Shown: positions 20,255 through 28,489 of the stretch, in pieces
Position numbering within the stretch: position 1 is the first letter of the stretch
Layout: each line of letters begins with the position of its first letter
Virus record (IMG/VR): IMGVR_UViG_3300037248_000070
Coordinates: 1-39,816 of that record
DNA: 39,816 nucleotides
From: a virus
Strand: one strand, 5' to 3'
Made by a program: the position numbers and the translations under genes
The notes under the pieces: generated by a model
Told to the model about the DNA's origin: nothing
Databases searched by the model: none
The model's input: the letters and a program-made list of their open reading frames with translations, nothing else

Positions 20255-22195
20255 ATGCTTCATGTGTGCTGTGTCAAATGGGGAAAGATGTACGGTCCTG
20301 AGTACGTCAACATTCTCTTTGACTGCGTGCGTAGGAATCTACCCGCAGGCTTCGCAGGCGACTTCACTTGCTTCACGGACGATCCCACCGGGTTGGAGGC
20401 TGGCATCAAAATCAAGCCTCTGCCCGAGGGGGTTGAGGGATGGTGGAACAAGCTCTATTTGTTCTCGCCGGAGGCATTCCCGGCGGGGGAGCGCGTGCTG
20501 TATTTCGATCTCGACACGGCCATTACCGGGCCGCTCGATGAGATTGCGCGCTACGATGGGCCATTCGCCATTCTGAGGGATTTCTACCGGCCGAATGGAC
20601 TTGGGTCTGGAGTCATGGCCTGGGAGTCAAGTAACTGCACACGCCTATTTTGGGAGAGATGGCAACAGCAGGGAAGGCCCCAGCCTGCAGGTGGGGATCA
20701 AGAGTGGGTTGAGCAATGCATTGCGCAAGGATGGAGCTGGCCGGTTGATCTATGGCAGGAGAGATTCCCTGGCAAATTCCGCAGCTACAAAGTTGACTGC
20801 CGCACGCAAATTCCACGTGGAACATCCGTAGTTTGCTTCCATGGATACCCAAAGCCTCACGAGGTTGTGTCGGGATGGGTGCCGGAAGTCTGGAAGGTCG
20901 GCGGCGGCTCAGCGATCGAGTGGGTCGTGCAGTCCAACGTGCCGGATGAGAAATTGCGCGCCAATGTGCTCTCGGCGATGGCGCGCGATTGCAAATGGGT
21001 CGAGCCTGGCAATGACGCGCGCACCGCGATCATCGTCGGCGGCGGCCCGAGTATCGCGACGAACCTGTTCTACATCCGCGGAATGCAGATGTCCGGAGCT
21101 AAGGTCTATGCGACCAACAAAACTTTCTCTTACCTCGTGGATAATGGCATCACTCCTGATGCTCACGTCATGCTGGATGCTCGGCAGGAGAATATTGAGT
21201 TTGTTCATGTGGGTGATGTGCCAAGATATTATGCTTCGCAGTGTCATCCTTCGGTACTTGCGGCGGCTGGCGACGAGCTGATCTGCTGGCACGCAGCCAT
21301 GTCCTCCTATCAGCCACTGCTGGACAAAGCCGGCGTCCCAAGCATCGGCGGCGGCACCACTGTCGGTATGAAGGCCATCGTCCTCGCCTACTTGCTCGGC
21401 CACCGCCACATCAACCTATTCGGCTTCGACTCGAGTTACGACGACGGCGCGCACCATCACGCATACCCTCAGTCTCTCAATGACGGCGAGAAAACGCTCG
21501 ACGTTCGCGTAGGTGGACGCTCCTTCCGCTGCGCACCCTGGATGGTCACCCAAGCAGAGGACTTCAAAGAGCATGTCCCGCTGCTCCTCGAAAACGGCTG
21601 CACTATTCGCGTGTTCGGGGACGGCCTCATTCCGCATATTGCTTCGCTTCTTAAGCCTCCGACCGTGGATGAGAGGGCTCAGCAAATCCTGGCGTGGCTC
21701 AAAGATATCCCACACCCGGAAGGAGCGGAGATCGGCGTGTTCACTGGCGCGCTATCCCAGCGGCTTCTGCTCAATCGCCCCGATCTGAAGCTGCTGATGG
21801 TGGACCCGTGGGCGGCTGGCAATGGAGAGGATGGCCTCGGCGAGTTCCATGGGTCACTCAGTCAGGACGAGCAGGATCACTACTACGAGGCCACTCAGGC
21901 GGCTGTGCAGTTTGCCGGCAAACGCGCGCTGATCCTCCGAGAGACGTCGCTTTCTGCCTCGGTGGACGTGCCGGATGGAGCGCTAGACTTCGTGTTTATC
22001 GATGCCGACCACTCTTACGAGTGCTGCTTAGAGGACATCAAGGCGTGGCTGCCTAAAATAAAACCGGGCGGATTCATTTCCGGTCACGACTACGAAAACC
22101 CCAATTATCCGACCTGGGGCGTCAAGCGCGCTGTCGAGGAAGTGTTTGGTACAGTCGATGTCGGCGCTGATTTCTGTTGGAGAAAATCACTATGA
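20255..22195 (+). CDS. Fusion: GT8-like glycosyltransferase + DUF115/MptE-like domain + class I methyltransferase, 646 aa
   Basis: Residues 1-215 are a GT-A glycosyltransferase: CVKWGKMYGPEYVN, CFTDDP, GWWNKLYLF, DLDT at 85-88 (metal-binding DxD), GDQEWV and CFHGYPKPHE. Residues about 255-465 match DUF115/MptE-like: TAIIVGGGPS, GGGTTVGMKAIVLAYLLGHR, LFGFDSSYDDGAHHHAYPQS, FGDGLIPHI. DUF115 proteins include flagellin-glycosylation factors. Residues about 475-640 are a SAM-dependent methyltransferase: AEIGVFTG, MVDPW, FIDADHSYE, KPGGFISGHDY. It probably builds or attaches a methylated sugar; the acceptor could be the neighbouring virion proteins or a host glycan. Translation may be governed by the structured leader upstream. 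Confidence 0.88.
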   Translation: MLHVCCVKWGKMYGPEYVNILFDCVRRNLPAGFAGDFTCFTDDPTGLEAGIKIKPLPEGVEGWWNKLYLFSPEAFPAGERVLYFDLDTAITGPLDEIARYDGPFAILRDFYRPNGLGSGVMAWESSNCTRLFWERWQQQGRPQPAGGDQEWVEQCIAQGWSWPVDLWQERFPGKFRSYKVDCRTQIPRGTSVVCFHGYPKPHEVVSGWVPEVWKVGGGSAIEWVVQSNVPDEKLRANVLSAMARDCKWVEPGNDARTAIIVGGGPSIATNLFYIRGMQMSGAKVYATNKTFSYLVDNGITPDAHVMLDARQENIEFVHVGDVPRYYASQCHPSVLAAAGDELICWHAAMSSYQPLLDKAGVPSIGGGTTVGMKAIVLAYLLGHRHINLFGFDSSYDDGAHHHAYPQSLNDGEKTLDVRVGGRSFRCAPWMVTQAEDFKEHVPLLLENGCTIRVFGDGLIPHIASLLKPPTVDERAQQILAWLKDIPHPEGAEIGVFTGALSQRLLLNRPDLKLLMVDPWAAGNGEDGLGEFHGSLSQDEQDHYYEATQAAVQFAGKRALILRETSLSASVDVPDGALDFVFIDADHSYECCLEDIKAWLPKIKPGGFISGHDYENPNYPTWGVKRAVEEVFGTVDVGADFCWRKSL

Positions 22196-22419
22196 TCGTA
22201 GAACTTACGGACGGTGTAACTAGATTTTTCAAGTCCGATCGGGAGAATATCTGGTACGTGGGAGAGGTGGAAGGTAACGGATGCCTGACGGTTTACCGGG
22301 AATGGGACGGAGGCGTTTGCTCAGGTAGGAATGCAGAGGCCAGCTTTGCTCCTGGAGTATGGCGACAGTGGTTTGACGAGAAAAACAATGCTCCAGTCTT
22401 GAAAGAGAGGTCAGCATGA
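22192..22419 (+). CDS. Hypothetical protein, 75 aa
   Basis: ATG overlaps the fusion gene stop (ATGA). A compact beta-rich protein with IWYVGEVEGNGCLTVYREWD and an aromatic tail (GVWRQWFDEKNN). No family is recognised. It lies between the glycosyltransferase fusion and a virion gene and is coupled to both. Confidence 0.6.
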   Translation: MIVELTDGVTRFFKSDRENIWYVGEVEGNGCLTVYREWDGGVCSGRNAEASFAPGVWRQWFDEKNNAPVLKERSA

Positions 22420-23267
22420 GTATCGATCTGCCTCAGTTCGCGCCGCCGCGCACGCTCGAAAGCCCGAAACAGGACTTCAGCAAGGTGCTGTACGGCCTCT
22501 CCGGTGAAGGCGGAGCAGGCCTCGATGGCGAGCTGATCGTTGAGTTCTACATCAAGCCGTACCCGATGGAGTACCTCACGGAAAGCATGGGGTTCCCCAT
22601 ATTCCAGGACCGCATTTGGGTGCGCATCGTGGCGCCGGGCAATAGCAAAACTGTCTGGGATACGCTGGCCTCCGGCATCGAATACGACACCGCGATCGAT
22701 CCAGACTCCGGCGAGTACCACACTACTTGGGAAGTGCTACAGCAGTGCGCCAACGGCGATCAGCCCGATACGGCCAAGTACCCGAAGGCCTGGGCGCGGT
22801 TCATGCGCCGCGGCGAGAAGGCCGACGATGGCTGGCCGATCGAGGAATGGGGCGTCGTTACTCGCTCCTACGCCGAGTCACTCAAGCTGCTCAGCATCCC
22901 AACTGTCGAGGCGCTGGCGGCTCTCTCGGATGCCAATGCGGCCACCATCATGGGAGGGCGAAAATACCGAGACCTGGCAAAGGCCGCGGTCGATGAGCGC
23001 GCCCGCAATCGCATCGTCGCGAGCGAGCAGGCCAAGGCATCTCGTGCCGAGGAGAAGGTCAATCTCCAGGACGAGAAGATCAAGCAGCTCGAGGCGACTA
23101 TAGCCAACATGCAGACTCAGTTTGCGCAGGGCATGCGCGCTCAGGCTCCGGTCATTCAGCAGCAAGGCGCGCCACCTCCCGCGCCGGCCCTGAAGACTGC
23201 ATCCGTGAAGACCTCGAAGCGCACCCGTGAGATCGTGGATGCCGGGGAGCATTCGGAGAATGCCTGA
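22416..23267 (+). CDS. Putative virion protein with coiled coil, 283 aa
   Basis: A folded N-terminal 200 residues (VEFYIKPYPMEYLTESMGFP; AWARFMRRGEKADDGWPIEE) is followed by a coiled coil (about 200-240: RAEEKVNLQDEKIKQLEATI) and a basic Pro-rich end. Proteins of this kind are encoded between coat and adaptor in short-tailed phages. Exact role unknown. ATGA-type overlap with the upstream gene. Confidence 0.65.
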   Translation: MSIDLPQFAPPRTLESPKQDFSKVLYGLSGEGGAGLDGELIVEFYIKPYPMEYLTESMGFPIFQDRIWVRIVAPGNSKTVWDTLASGIEYDTAIDPDSGEYHTTWEVLQQCANGDQPDTAKYPKAWARFMRRGEKADDGWPIEEWGVVTRSYAESLKLLSIPTVEALAALSDANAATIMGGRKYRDLAKAAVDERARNRIVASEQAKASRAEEKVNLQDEKIKQLEATIANMQTQFAQGMRAQAPVIQQQGAPPPAPALKTASVKTSKRTREIVDAGEHSENA

Positions 23268-24241
23268 TGTCACTCCTGACCATCGTCCAGCAGGCCTTCG
23301 GTGAGATAGGGCTCGCTCCGCCGGCGACTGTCGCCGGTAACACCGACTCGAATGTCATCAAGGCGTTCGCGCTCGCCAATCGCGCTGGCTTCGAGTTAAG
23401 AGATGCCACCAAGGCGGCGGATCACTGGCCGACTCTGCGCAAACAGTTTCTATTCGACCTGATCGGCATTGGCCCGTTCACGGGCACGTTCACTGCCAAC
23501 TCTCCGGTCATCACGAATATCACCGGCACGAATCTGGCCGGCGTTCAGGCCGGGTGGCAGGTGTCCTCGACGTTCGCGCTCAATGACTCCATGGTCGTTT
23601 CAGTCAATGCCGGCGCGGGCACTGTGACGATGTCCCAGAACTCCACTGTGCCCACTATCAGCGTCACGGGTGTCGATTCGTCGCTCGCGTTCGGGCAGGA
23701 GTCGTACCCTCAACCCTCTGACCTCAACTACTTCATCCCGCAAACGGGGTGGGATCGCAACTTCCGCTGGCAGCTCCTCGGGCCGGTCAATGCTCAGGAG
23801 TGGCAGGTACTCAAGTCCGGCATCAGTCCGGTAGGGCCAAGACTGAGATACCGGCTCACCGACGGACAGATCTTGATCAACCCGGCGCCCTACGTGCCGA
23901 CCGGCCAAGCCAGCCCCATATCGGACCAGCTTGTATTCGAGTACGCGTCCATTAACTGGGTGGCGGTCGCCGCGTCTCCTGCAGTCGCTGTCCAGTCGGC
24001 ATTTGTGCTCGATACGGATGTTTCGGTGCTACCCGAGGATCTCATTACGCTATCGCTCAAGTGGCGCGTGCTCAAGGCGCTCGGCATGGCGTACGCCGAT
24101 GAGTGGCAGGAGTATGACGACAAGCTAGCGACGGTCACCGGTCGCACGGTTATGGGCCGCAATCTGCCGCTCAATGCTCGCGCCTCGGGCATCAGGCTGC
24201 TGAACTCCCAGAACGTGCCCGACACGGGGTTTGGGTCATGA
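23267..24241 (+). CDS. Head-to-tail adaptor (P22 gp4-like), 324 aa
   Basis: The N-terminus TIVQQAFGEIGLAPPATVAG is the usual start of gp4-like head-completion proteins. Residues 70-145 form a beta insert, and the C-terminal third is helical (ITLSLKWRVLKALGMAYADE; MGRNLPLNARASG). It would bind under the portal and close the channel. The position before the gp10-like gene agrees. Confidence 0.75.
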   Translation: MSLLTIVQQAFGEIGLAPPATVAGNTDSNVIKAFALANRAGFELRDATKAADHWPTLRKQFLFDLIGIGPFTGTFTANSPVITNITGTNLAGVQAGWQVSSTFALNDSMVVSVNAGAGTVTMSQNSTVPTISVTGVDSSLAFGQESYPQPSDLNYFIPQTGWDRNFRWQLLGPVNAQEWQVLKSGISPVGPRLRYRLTDGQILINPAPYVPTGQASPISDQLVFEYASINWVAVAASPAVAVQSAFVLDTDVSVLPEDLITLSLKWRVLKALGMAYADEWQEYDDKLATVTGRTVMGRNLPLNARASGIRLLNSQNVPDTGFGS

Positions 24242-24384
24242 AGAAACCCCGCTACGTCGTATGTCCAGATTGCGGAGGCAGGTTCATGCACGTCGATGAA
24301 CTGCCATGCCTTGGGTGCGGGGGCGCCAAGAGGGTCGTACGCCCCGATCTATGGGCCAGATTCAATAGACGGCTACGAGCGTAG
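24238..24384 (+). CDS. Small zinc-ribbon protein, 48 aa
   Basis: Reads MKKPRYVVCPDCGGRFMHVD, then ELPCLGCGG and a basic end. Two CxxC pairs 14 residues apart make a classic zinc ribbon. ATG overlaps the adaptor stop as ATGA. Role unknown. Confidence 0.75.
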   Translation: MKKPRYVVCPDCGGRFMHVDELPCLGCGGAKRVVRPDLWARFNRRLRA

Positions 24385-24387
24385 TGC

Positions 24388-26025
24388 ATGCCACGCGCCT
24401 CAGCCATCCGTCAAATGCGTCTCCAGCAGGCGGCACAGCCTGAAGCTCAGGGCTATACGCTCGCCGCACCTGTCGGCGGCATCAATGCACGAGACGCCCT
24501 GGCGAACATGCCCGAGACGGATGCGATCGTCTTGGACAACATGTTCTGCCAGCCGAGCTGGGTTGAGCTACGGCGAGGAAAGTCCACTCTCGCGACATTC
24601 GCCGGTAACGCGCTTTCAGTCATGGCGTACAACGCCCTGAACGCCCTGAACCAGCTCTATGCGGGCGCAATCTCTGCGGGCGTTGGATCTATCTACCGTG
24701 TGGACAATGCGGGTGGCGGGTCCGCGGGCGCGGCTGTCGTCGGCGGCGTCGGCAACACCGTCCAGGCGGTCACCAATGTCCAATACGACTGGACCATGTT
24801 GGGCACGGGCAGCGCAGAGGCGTTGGTACTCGTCAACGGCGTTGATAATCCGCTGATCTACGATGGGACATGGCATTCGATCACGGGAGTTAGCTCGCCA
24901 TACTCTTGGACGTCGGGCCCCTCGCCGCTCACGTCGCTGAGTCAGGTTGTCAGATACAAAAGCCGCCTATGGTTCGTGCAGGCCGGCACGCTAAACGTGT
25001 ACTACCTGCCTCAGAATGTCTTTGCCGGCGCTCTAACCCTCCTTCCGATGGGTCCGAATTTCAACCAGGGCGGATCACTGGCCTGCATCGCGACCAACAG
25101 TGTCGATAACTCGGCCGGCATTACTGACTATATCGCGTTCGTGTCGACTCAGGGCGAAGTGGTGATGTTTCAGGGATTCGATCCGGCCCAGTCGTCGACA
25201 TGGTTCGAGGTAGGACACTTCCAGATTGGCTCACCACTAGCGGTCGGGCGCCGCACATGGGCCAAGATTGGCTCGGATGCGGCGCTGTTGACGACTGATG
25301 GCCTGATACCCATCTCGAAGGCTCTTGTCACCGATCGCTCTCAGCCAACCGTCGCCATCACCGATAAGATCCGCACAGCGATCAATACTGATGCCCAGTC
25401 GTTCGGCAGTCTATTTGGGTGGCAGGTCGTTCTGTATCCGACGGGGCAGAAGATTGTCGTCAATGTGCCCACGGCGGCAACTACGAGCTTTCAATGGACG
25501 CAGAACACGATCTCCGGAGCCTGGAGCACGTGGGGGCAGCTCAATTCGTCGTGGAACCCCTTCTGCTTCGAGTTGATGAGCAACAACATCTACTTCGGCG
25601 CGGCGGGATACGTTGCGCAATGCGATGTTGGAAATAGCGACGATGGTAATTCGTACATCGTAACCGCTCAGCCGGCATTCTCGTATTTTGGAGACCCAGA
25701 GCTACTCAAGATCTATACGCAGTGCCAGCCCATATTCCAGGTTGGAGGATCTCTCACGGTTGTCATCAATCTACTGACCGACTTCAGCGCGACCGCCTTT
25801 CCAGAAACAGTCCCGGTATCGACCGTGACCGGTGCACAGTGGAATGTCGCGATGTGGAATACATCTCTGTGGGGAGATAACCAACGGATCGTAAAGCCAT
25901 GGATAGGCCTCAACGGAACTGGCTACTCATCCTCCATGCAGATGAAAGCCAACGTCAACGGCGTCACGGCAAAGTGGCAATCAACCAACTTCCTATACAA
26001 GAAAGGCAGCCTGTTCTATGGGTAG
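24388..26025 (+). CDS. Tail hub / packaged DNA stabilisation protein (P22 gp10-like), 545 aa
   Basis: The pattern GGINARDALANMPETDAIVL (about 31-50) with DNMFCQPSWVELRRG is characteristic of gp10-like tail hubs. The body is beta-rich with repeated blocks ending in VRYKSRLWFVQAGTLNVYYL (about 188-207), consistent with a beta-propeller. It plugs the adaptor and anchors fibres or needle. Start ATG is 3 nt after the zinc-ribbon gene stop. Confidence 0.8.
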   Translation: MPRASAIRQMRLQQAAQPEAQGYTLAAPVGGINARDALANMPETDAIVLDNMFCQPSWVELRRGKSTLATFAGNALSVMAYNALNALNQLYAGAISAGVGSIYRVDNAGGGSAGAAVVGGVGNTVQAVTNVQYDWTMLGTGSAEALVLVNGVDNPLIYDGTWHSITGVSSPYSWTSGPSPLTSLSQVVRYKSRLWFVQAGTLNVYYLPQNVFAGALTLLPMGPNFNQGGSLACIATNSVDNSAGITDYIAFVSTQGEVVMFQGFDPAQSSTWFEVGHFQIGSPLAVGRRTWAKIGSDAALLTTDGLIPISKALVTDRSQPTVAITDKIRTAINTDAQSFGSLFGWQVVLYPTGQKIVVNVPTAATTSFQWTQNTISGAWSTWGQLNSSWNPFCFELMSNNIYFGAAGYVAQCDVGNSDDGNSYIVTAQPAFSYFGDPELLKIYTQCQPIFQVGGSLTVVINLLTDFSATAFPETVPVSTVTGAQWNVAMWNTSLWGDNQRIVKPWIGLNGTGYSSSMQMKANVNGVTAKWQSTNFLYKKGSLFYG

Positions 26026-26533
26026 GTTCATCATCGCCAACGACAAGCGCGTCGCAGAGTGGGTCGCATCCAAGATCGACATCTTCGAGTTTGGAAGCAC
26101 TCCCTACACCGCGATCGGCCTTGCGAATGAGACCGGCGCGCTGCTGGCGGGTGTGATCTACCAGAACTACACCAAGACCGACATTCACATGCATGTCGCC
26201 GCGCTGCCGGGCCGGCGCTGGCTCTGCAAGTCTTTCCTGGGGGAAGGGTTCCGCTACCCCTTCGAGCAGCTCGGGTGCCGGCGCGTAACCGGCGTGGTAC
26301 CGGGTAGAAACCTACAGGCGCAGAGATTCGACGAGCACCTCGGATTCGTACGCGAAGGCTTGGTACGCAGCATCCTGCCAAACGGGGACGATCTGATCAT
26401 CTATGGCATGCTCCGCGAGGAGTGCCGATTTCTCAATGTGGGGCGATTTTATGGGCGCAAACAATTTTCGACCCGCGACGAACGGTGGCAACGTGAAGCC
26501 GCCGGCCTACAGCCCGCCCGCGGGCACGGCTAG
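26018..26533 (+). CDS. GNAT-type acetyltransferase, 171 aa
   Basis: Residues about 30-135 follow the GNAT order: YTAIGLANETGALLAGVIYQ strands, LCKSFLGEGFRYPFEQLGCR helix, VVPGRNLQAQRFDEHLGFVR, then EGLVRSILPNGDDLIIYGML. The acetyl-CoA loop is less Gly-rich than usual. Phages often carry such a gene in the tail region; the substrate is unknown. It overlaps the gp10-like gene by 8 nt and the next gene by 83 nt. Confidence 0.78.
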   Translation: MGRFIIANDKRVAEWVASKIDIFEFGSTPYTAIGLANETGALLAGVIYQNYTKTDIHMHVAALPGRRWLCKSFLGEGFRYPFEQLGCRRVTGVVPGRNLQAQRFDEHLGFVREGLVRSILPNGDDLIIYGMLREECRFLNVGRFYGRKQFSTRDERWQREAAGLQPARGHG

Positions 26534-26783
26534 CGGCATCCCCGGCGCCAGCTATCCTGTCATGGGATCGGCGCCGATCACGAACATGCAGCCTCGGTAC
26601 TCGGTACCGGGCGAGGCGCAACTGCGGCCGGGTGTCGGCCAGCCTCCTCGAGGAGGATCTCTACCGCCTCTCAACCAGGGACAGCAGCCGCCCATTGGGA
26701 ATAGGCCGCAGATGCTCGCCAATGCCCTCGGGCAAATGGGTGGCGGCATTGGCTCTCCTGGCAATCAGAGGGCGGTGATGTAA
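26451..26783 (+). CDS. Pro/Gly-rich virion-associated protein, 110 aa
   Basis: Starts inside the acetyltransferase gene in another frame; GGGGCG precedes the ATG. The sequence is nearly all Pro, Gly, Gln, Asn and Ala (VKPPAYSPPAGTASG; PPLNQGQQPPIG). Probably disordered; similar small ORFs lie beside ejection proteins here. An ATG 15 nt upstream is an alternative start. Confidence 0.55.
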   Translation: MGANNFRPATNGGNVKPPAYSPPAGTASGIPGASYPVMGSAPITNMQPRYSVPGEAQLRPGVGQPPRGGSLPPLNQGQQPPIGNRPQMLANALGQMGGGIGSPGNQRAVM

Positions 26784-27988
26784 TGGGCGGCAAGTCGGCG
26801 CCGAGCGCGCCGGATCCGTATCAGTCGGCGCAAGCTCAATACCAATACGGCACTCAGGCGGCTAACTACAATGCGGCGCTGGGAGATGTGAATCAGGTCA
26901 CGCCGTTCGGCTCGACTACCTGGAGCGTCAACCCTTCCGGTATCGGCGCTACTCCCTACGGAGGAAGTGCCGGCACCCCGGCCCTGGCGCCATCGCCCTA
27001 TCAAGTCCCACCGTCTGGCATCGGGGGAGAGCTTAGGGGTGTCCAAGGGTATGGAGGAGCGCCGCCCGGGTATGGGTCTGGTACGGTACCGACAGGTAAT
27101 TTCAACGCAAACGACTCGATCGCTCCGCAGTACACCGAAACACAGAGCCTGTCTCCGGTCGAGCAGCAGATGCTATCCCGGAGTCAGGGTCTCGCCTTGC
27201 AGTCACAAGGGCTAGGTCAGGAGGCGGGCTCGAACGTCGGGCAAGTGTTGAATGGATATCAGATGCCCACCGAGGGGCAGAACGGGTTGTTTGGCGAGCA
27301 GGCCATGCAGGCGGCTTACGGCACTGAGACGGCTGCGATGGATCCGTATTGGAGCCAGCAGCAGGAGCAGCTCGACGCATCACTGCGCAACTCGGGCGCC
27401 ACCCCAGGGACGCCCGCTTATGCCAACGCCATGCAGGAGTTCCAGGCGAATCGCTCCAATGCATACTCCCAGGCGGAAAACCAAGCATTCGGACAGGGTC
27501 TGTCCGCGCAGGGGCAAGAGATCAGCGATGTGAATCAGGCCCAGGGTGGCCCGATTGCCAACTTCCTATCTCTCGTTGGAAACAATCCGGCGGGTGCGGC
27601 ATCAGTGGGCAGCGCTGGCGGGGGCGGGGGGAGTGGCGGCGGGAGCGTGTCAGCTCCAAACATCATGCAGGCGTTCGAGAACCAGTATCAGGGGCAGCTC
27701 GCGAACTACAACGCCAATGTGTCGAGCTCGAATTCCGATATTGGAGCCTTGGGGACATTGGCCGCGGCATTCATCGCAGCCTCCGACAAGCGTCTCAAGA
27801 CGGACATAGAGCCCATCGGCGCCAAAACATCGCGTGGCAACTCCCTGTACACCTATCGATACAACTTCCAAGGCAAGGACGAGCCTAAGCAGGTTGGCGT
27901 GATGGCCCAGGAAGCCGAGAAAGTTACACCCGATGCGGTCCTGAAGGACCAGCACGGCATCCGCTACGTCAACTACGCGAGGGCATGA
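26783..27988 (+). CDS. Virion protein with C-terminal S74-type chaperone domain, 401 aa
   Basis: The N-terminal 335 residues are Gln/Gly/Ala/Tyr-rich. The C-terminus has SDKRLKTDIEPIG, LYTYRYNFQG, VGVMAQEAEKVTP and a terminal GIRYVNYARA, the short form of the Peptidase_S74 intramolecular chaperone, which trimerises and may cleave itself off at the Ser of SDKRLK. It is probably a fibre-like or ejected virion protein. The domain ends right after the conserved VNY, without the extra helices of longer versions. Upstream TAA overlaps the ATG. Confidence 0.8.
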   Translation: MGGKSAPSAPDPYQSAQAQYQYGTQAANYNAALGDVNQVTPFGSTTWSVNPSGIGATPYGGSAGTPALAPSPYQVPPSGIGGELRGVQGYGGAPPGYGSGTVPTGNFNANDSIAPQYTETQSLSPVEQQMLSRSQGLALQSQGLGQEAGSNVGQVLNGYQMPTEGQNGLFGEQAMQAAYGTETAAMDPYWSQQQEQLDASLRNSGATPGTPAYANAMQEFQANRSNAYSQAENQAFGQGLSAQGQEISDVNQAQGGPIANFLSLVGNNPAGAASVGSAGGGGGSGGGSVSAPNIMQAFENQYQGQLANYNANVSSSNSDIGALGTLAAAFIAASDKRLKTDIEPIGAKTSRGNSLYTYRYNFQGKDEPKQVGVMAQEAEKVTPDAVLKDQHGIRYVNYARA

Positions 27989-28326
27989 TGTCGATGTCTC
28001 CACAGCAGATCCAACAGATGTTGGCGCAGTACAAGTCTCAGTTCGGCGGTGGAAGTCCCCTGTCAGGGTTCGATGCTGCACAGCAGTCTTTGGGCATGGG
28101 AGCATCTCCCGGAACCAATAGAACGGCCGGCGCCGTCAACGGAACATCTCAGCTTATCGTGGCCTTGCTTCGAGCCCAGAAGCAGAAGCAGCTCCAGCAG
28201 CAACTGCAGAACCAGCAGCAGCAAGCCACTCCAGTGCCATCTCAGGGGACCAGTCTGAGCACACCGAGTGATCCGTCTGCGGCCGGCATGGGCGTACCCG
28301 GAGGGGGCGATGGCTCTGGCCCCTAA
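27985..28326 (+). CDS. Gln-rich virion-associated protein, 113 aa
   Basis: ATG overlaps the S74 gene stop. An N-terminal helical SPQQIQQMLAQYKSQFGGGS, a central helix (QLIVALLRAQKQKQLQQQLQ) and a Pro/Gly/Ser tail. No family is recognised. Composition matches the neighbouring proteins, suggesting a shared role in the tail or ejectosome. Confidence 0.6.
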   Translation: MMSMSPQQIQQMLAQYKSQFGGGSPLSGFDAAQQSLGMGASPGTNRTAGAVNGTSQLIVALLRAQKQKQLQQQLQNQQQQATPVPSQGTSLSTPSDPSAAGMGVPGGGDGSGP

Positions 28327-28489
28327 CCTCCAGAAATTGGCCCTGGCATTGAAGGCCGCGAAGCGCAGGCCGAAGGCGCCCCCGCGCCCCCAGGATCGGC
28401 AGCCGGGCACCGGGACTAATGAGGCTGGGCCTCAGGTCGAGACCAACTACCCCGCGAATGCATGGCCCGAGGACGGGGATCACAGCTGA
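28310..28489 (+). CDS. Small basic protein, 59 aa
   Basis: The ATG lies 17 nt inside the previous gene with GGAGGGGG just upstream, and its stop overlaps the next ATG (TGATG). Sequence ALAPNLQKLALALKAAKRRP then a Pro-rich tail. An amphipathic basic helix is likely. No family is recognised. Confidence 0.55.
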   Translation: MALAPNLQKLALALKAAKRRPKAPPRPQDRQPGTGTNEAGPQVETNYPANAWPEDGDHS

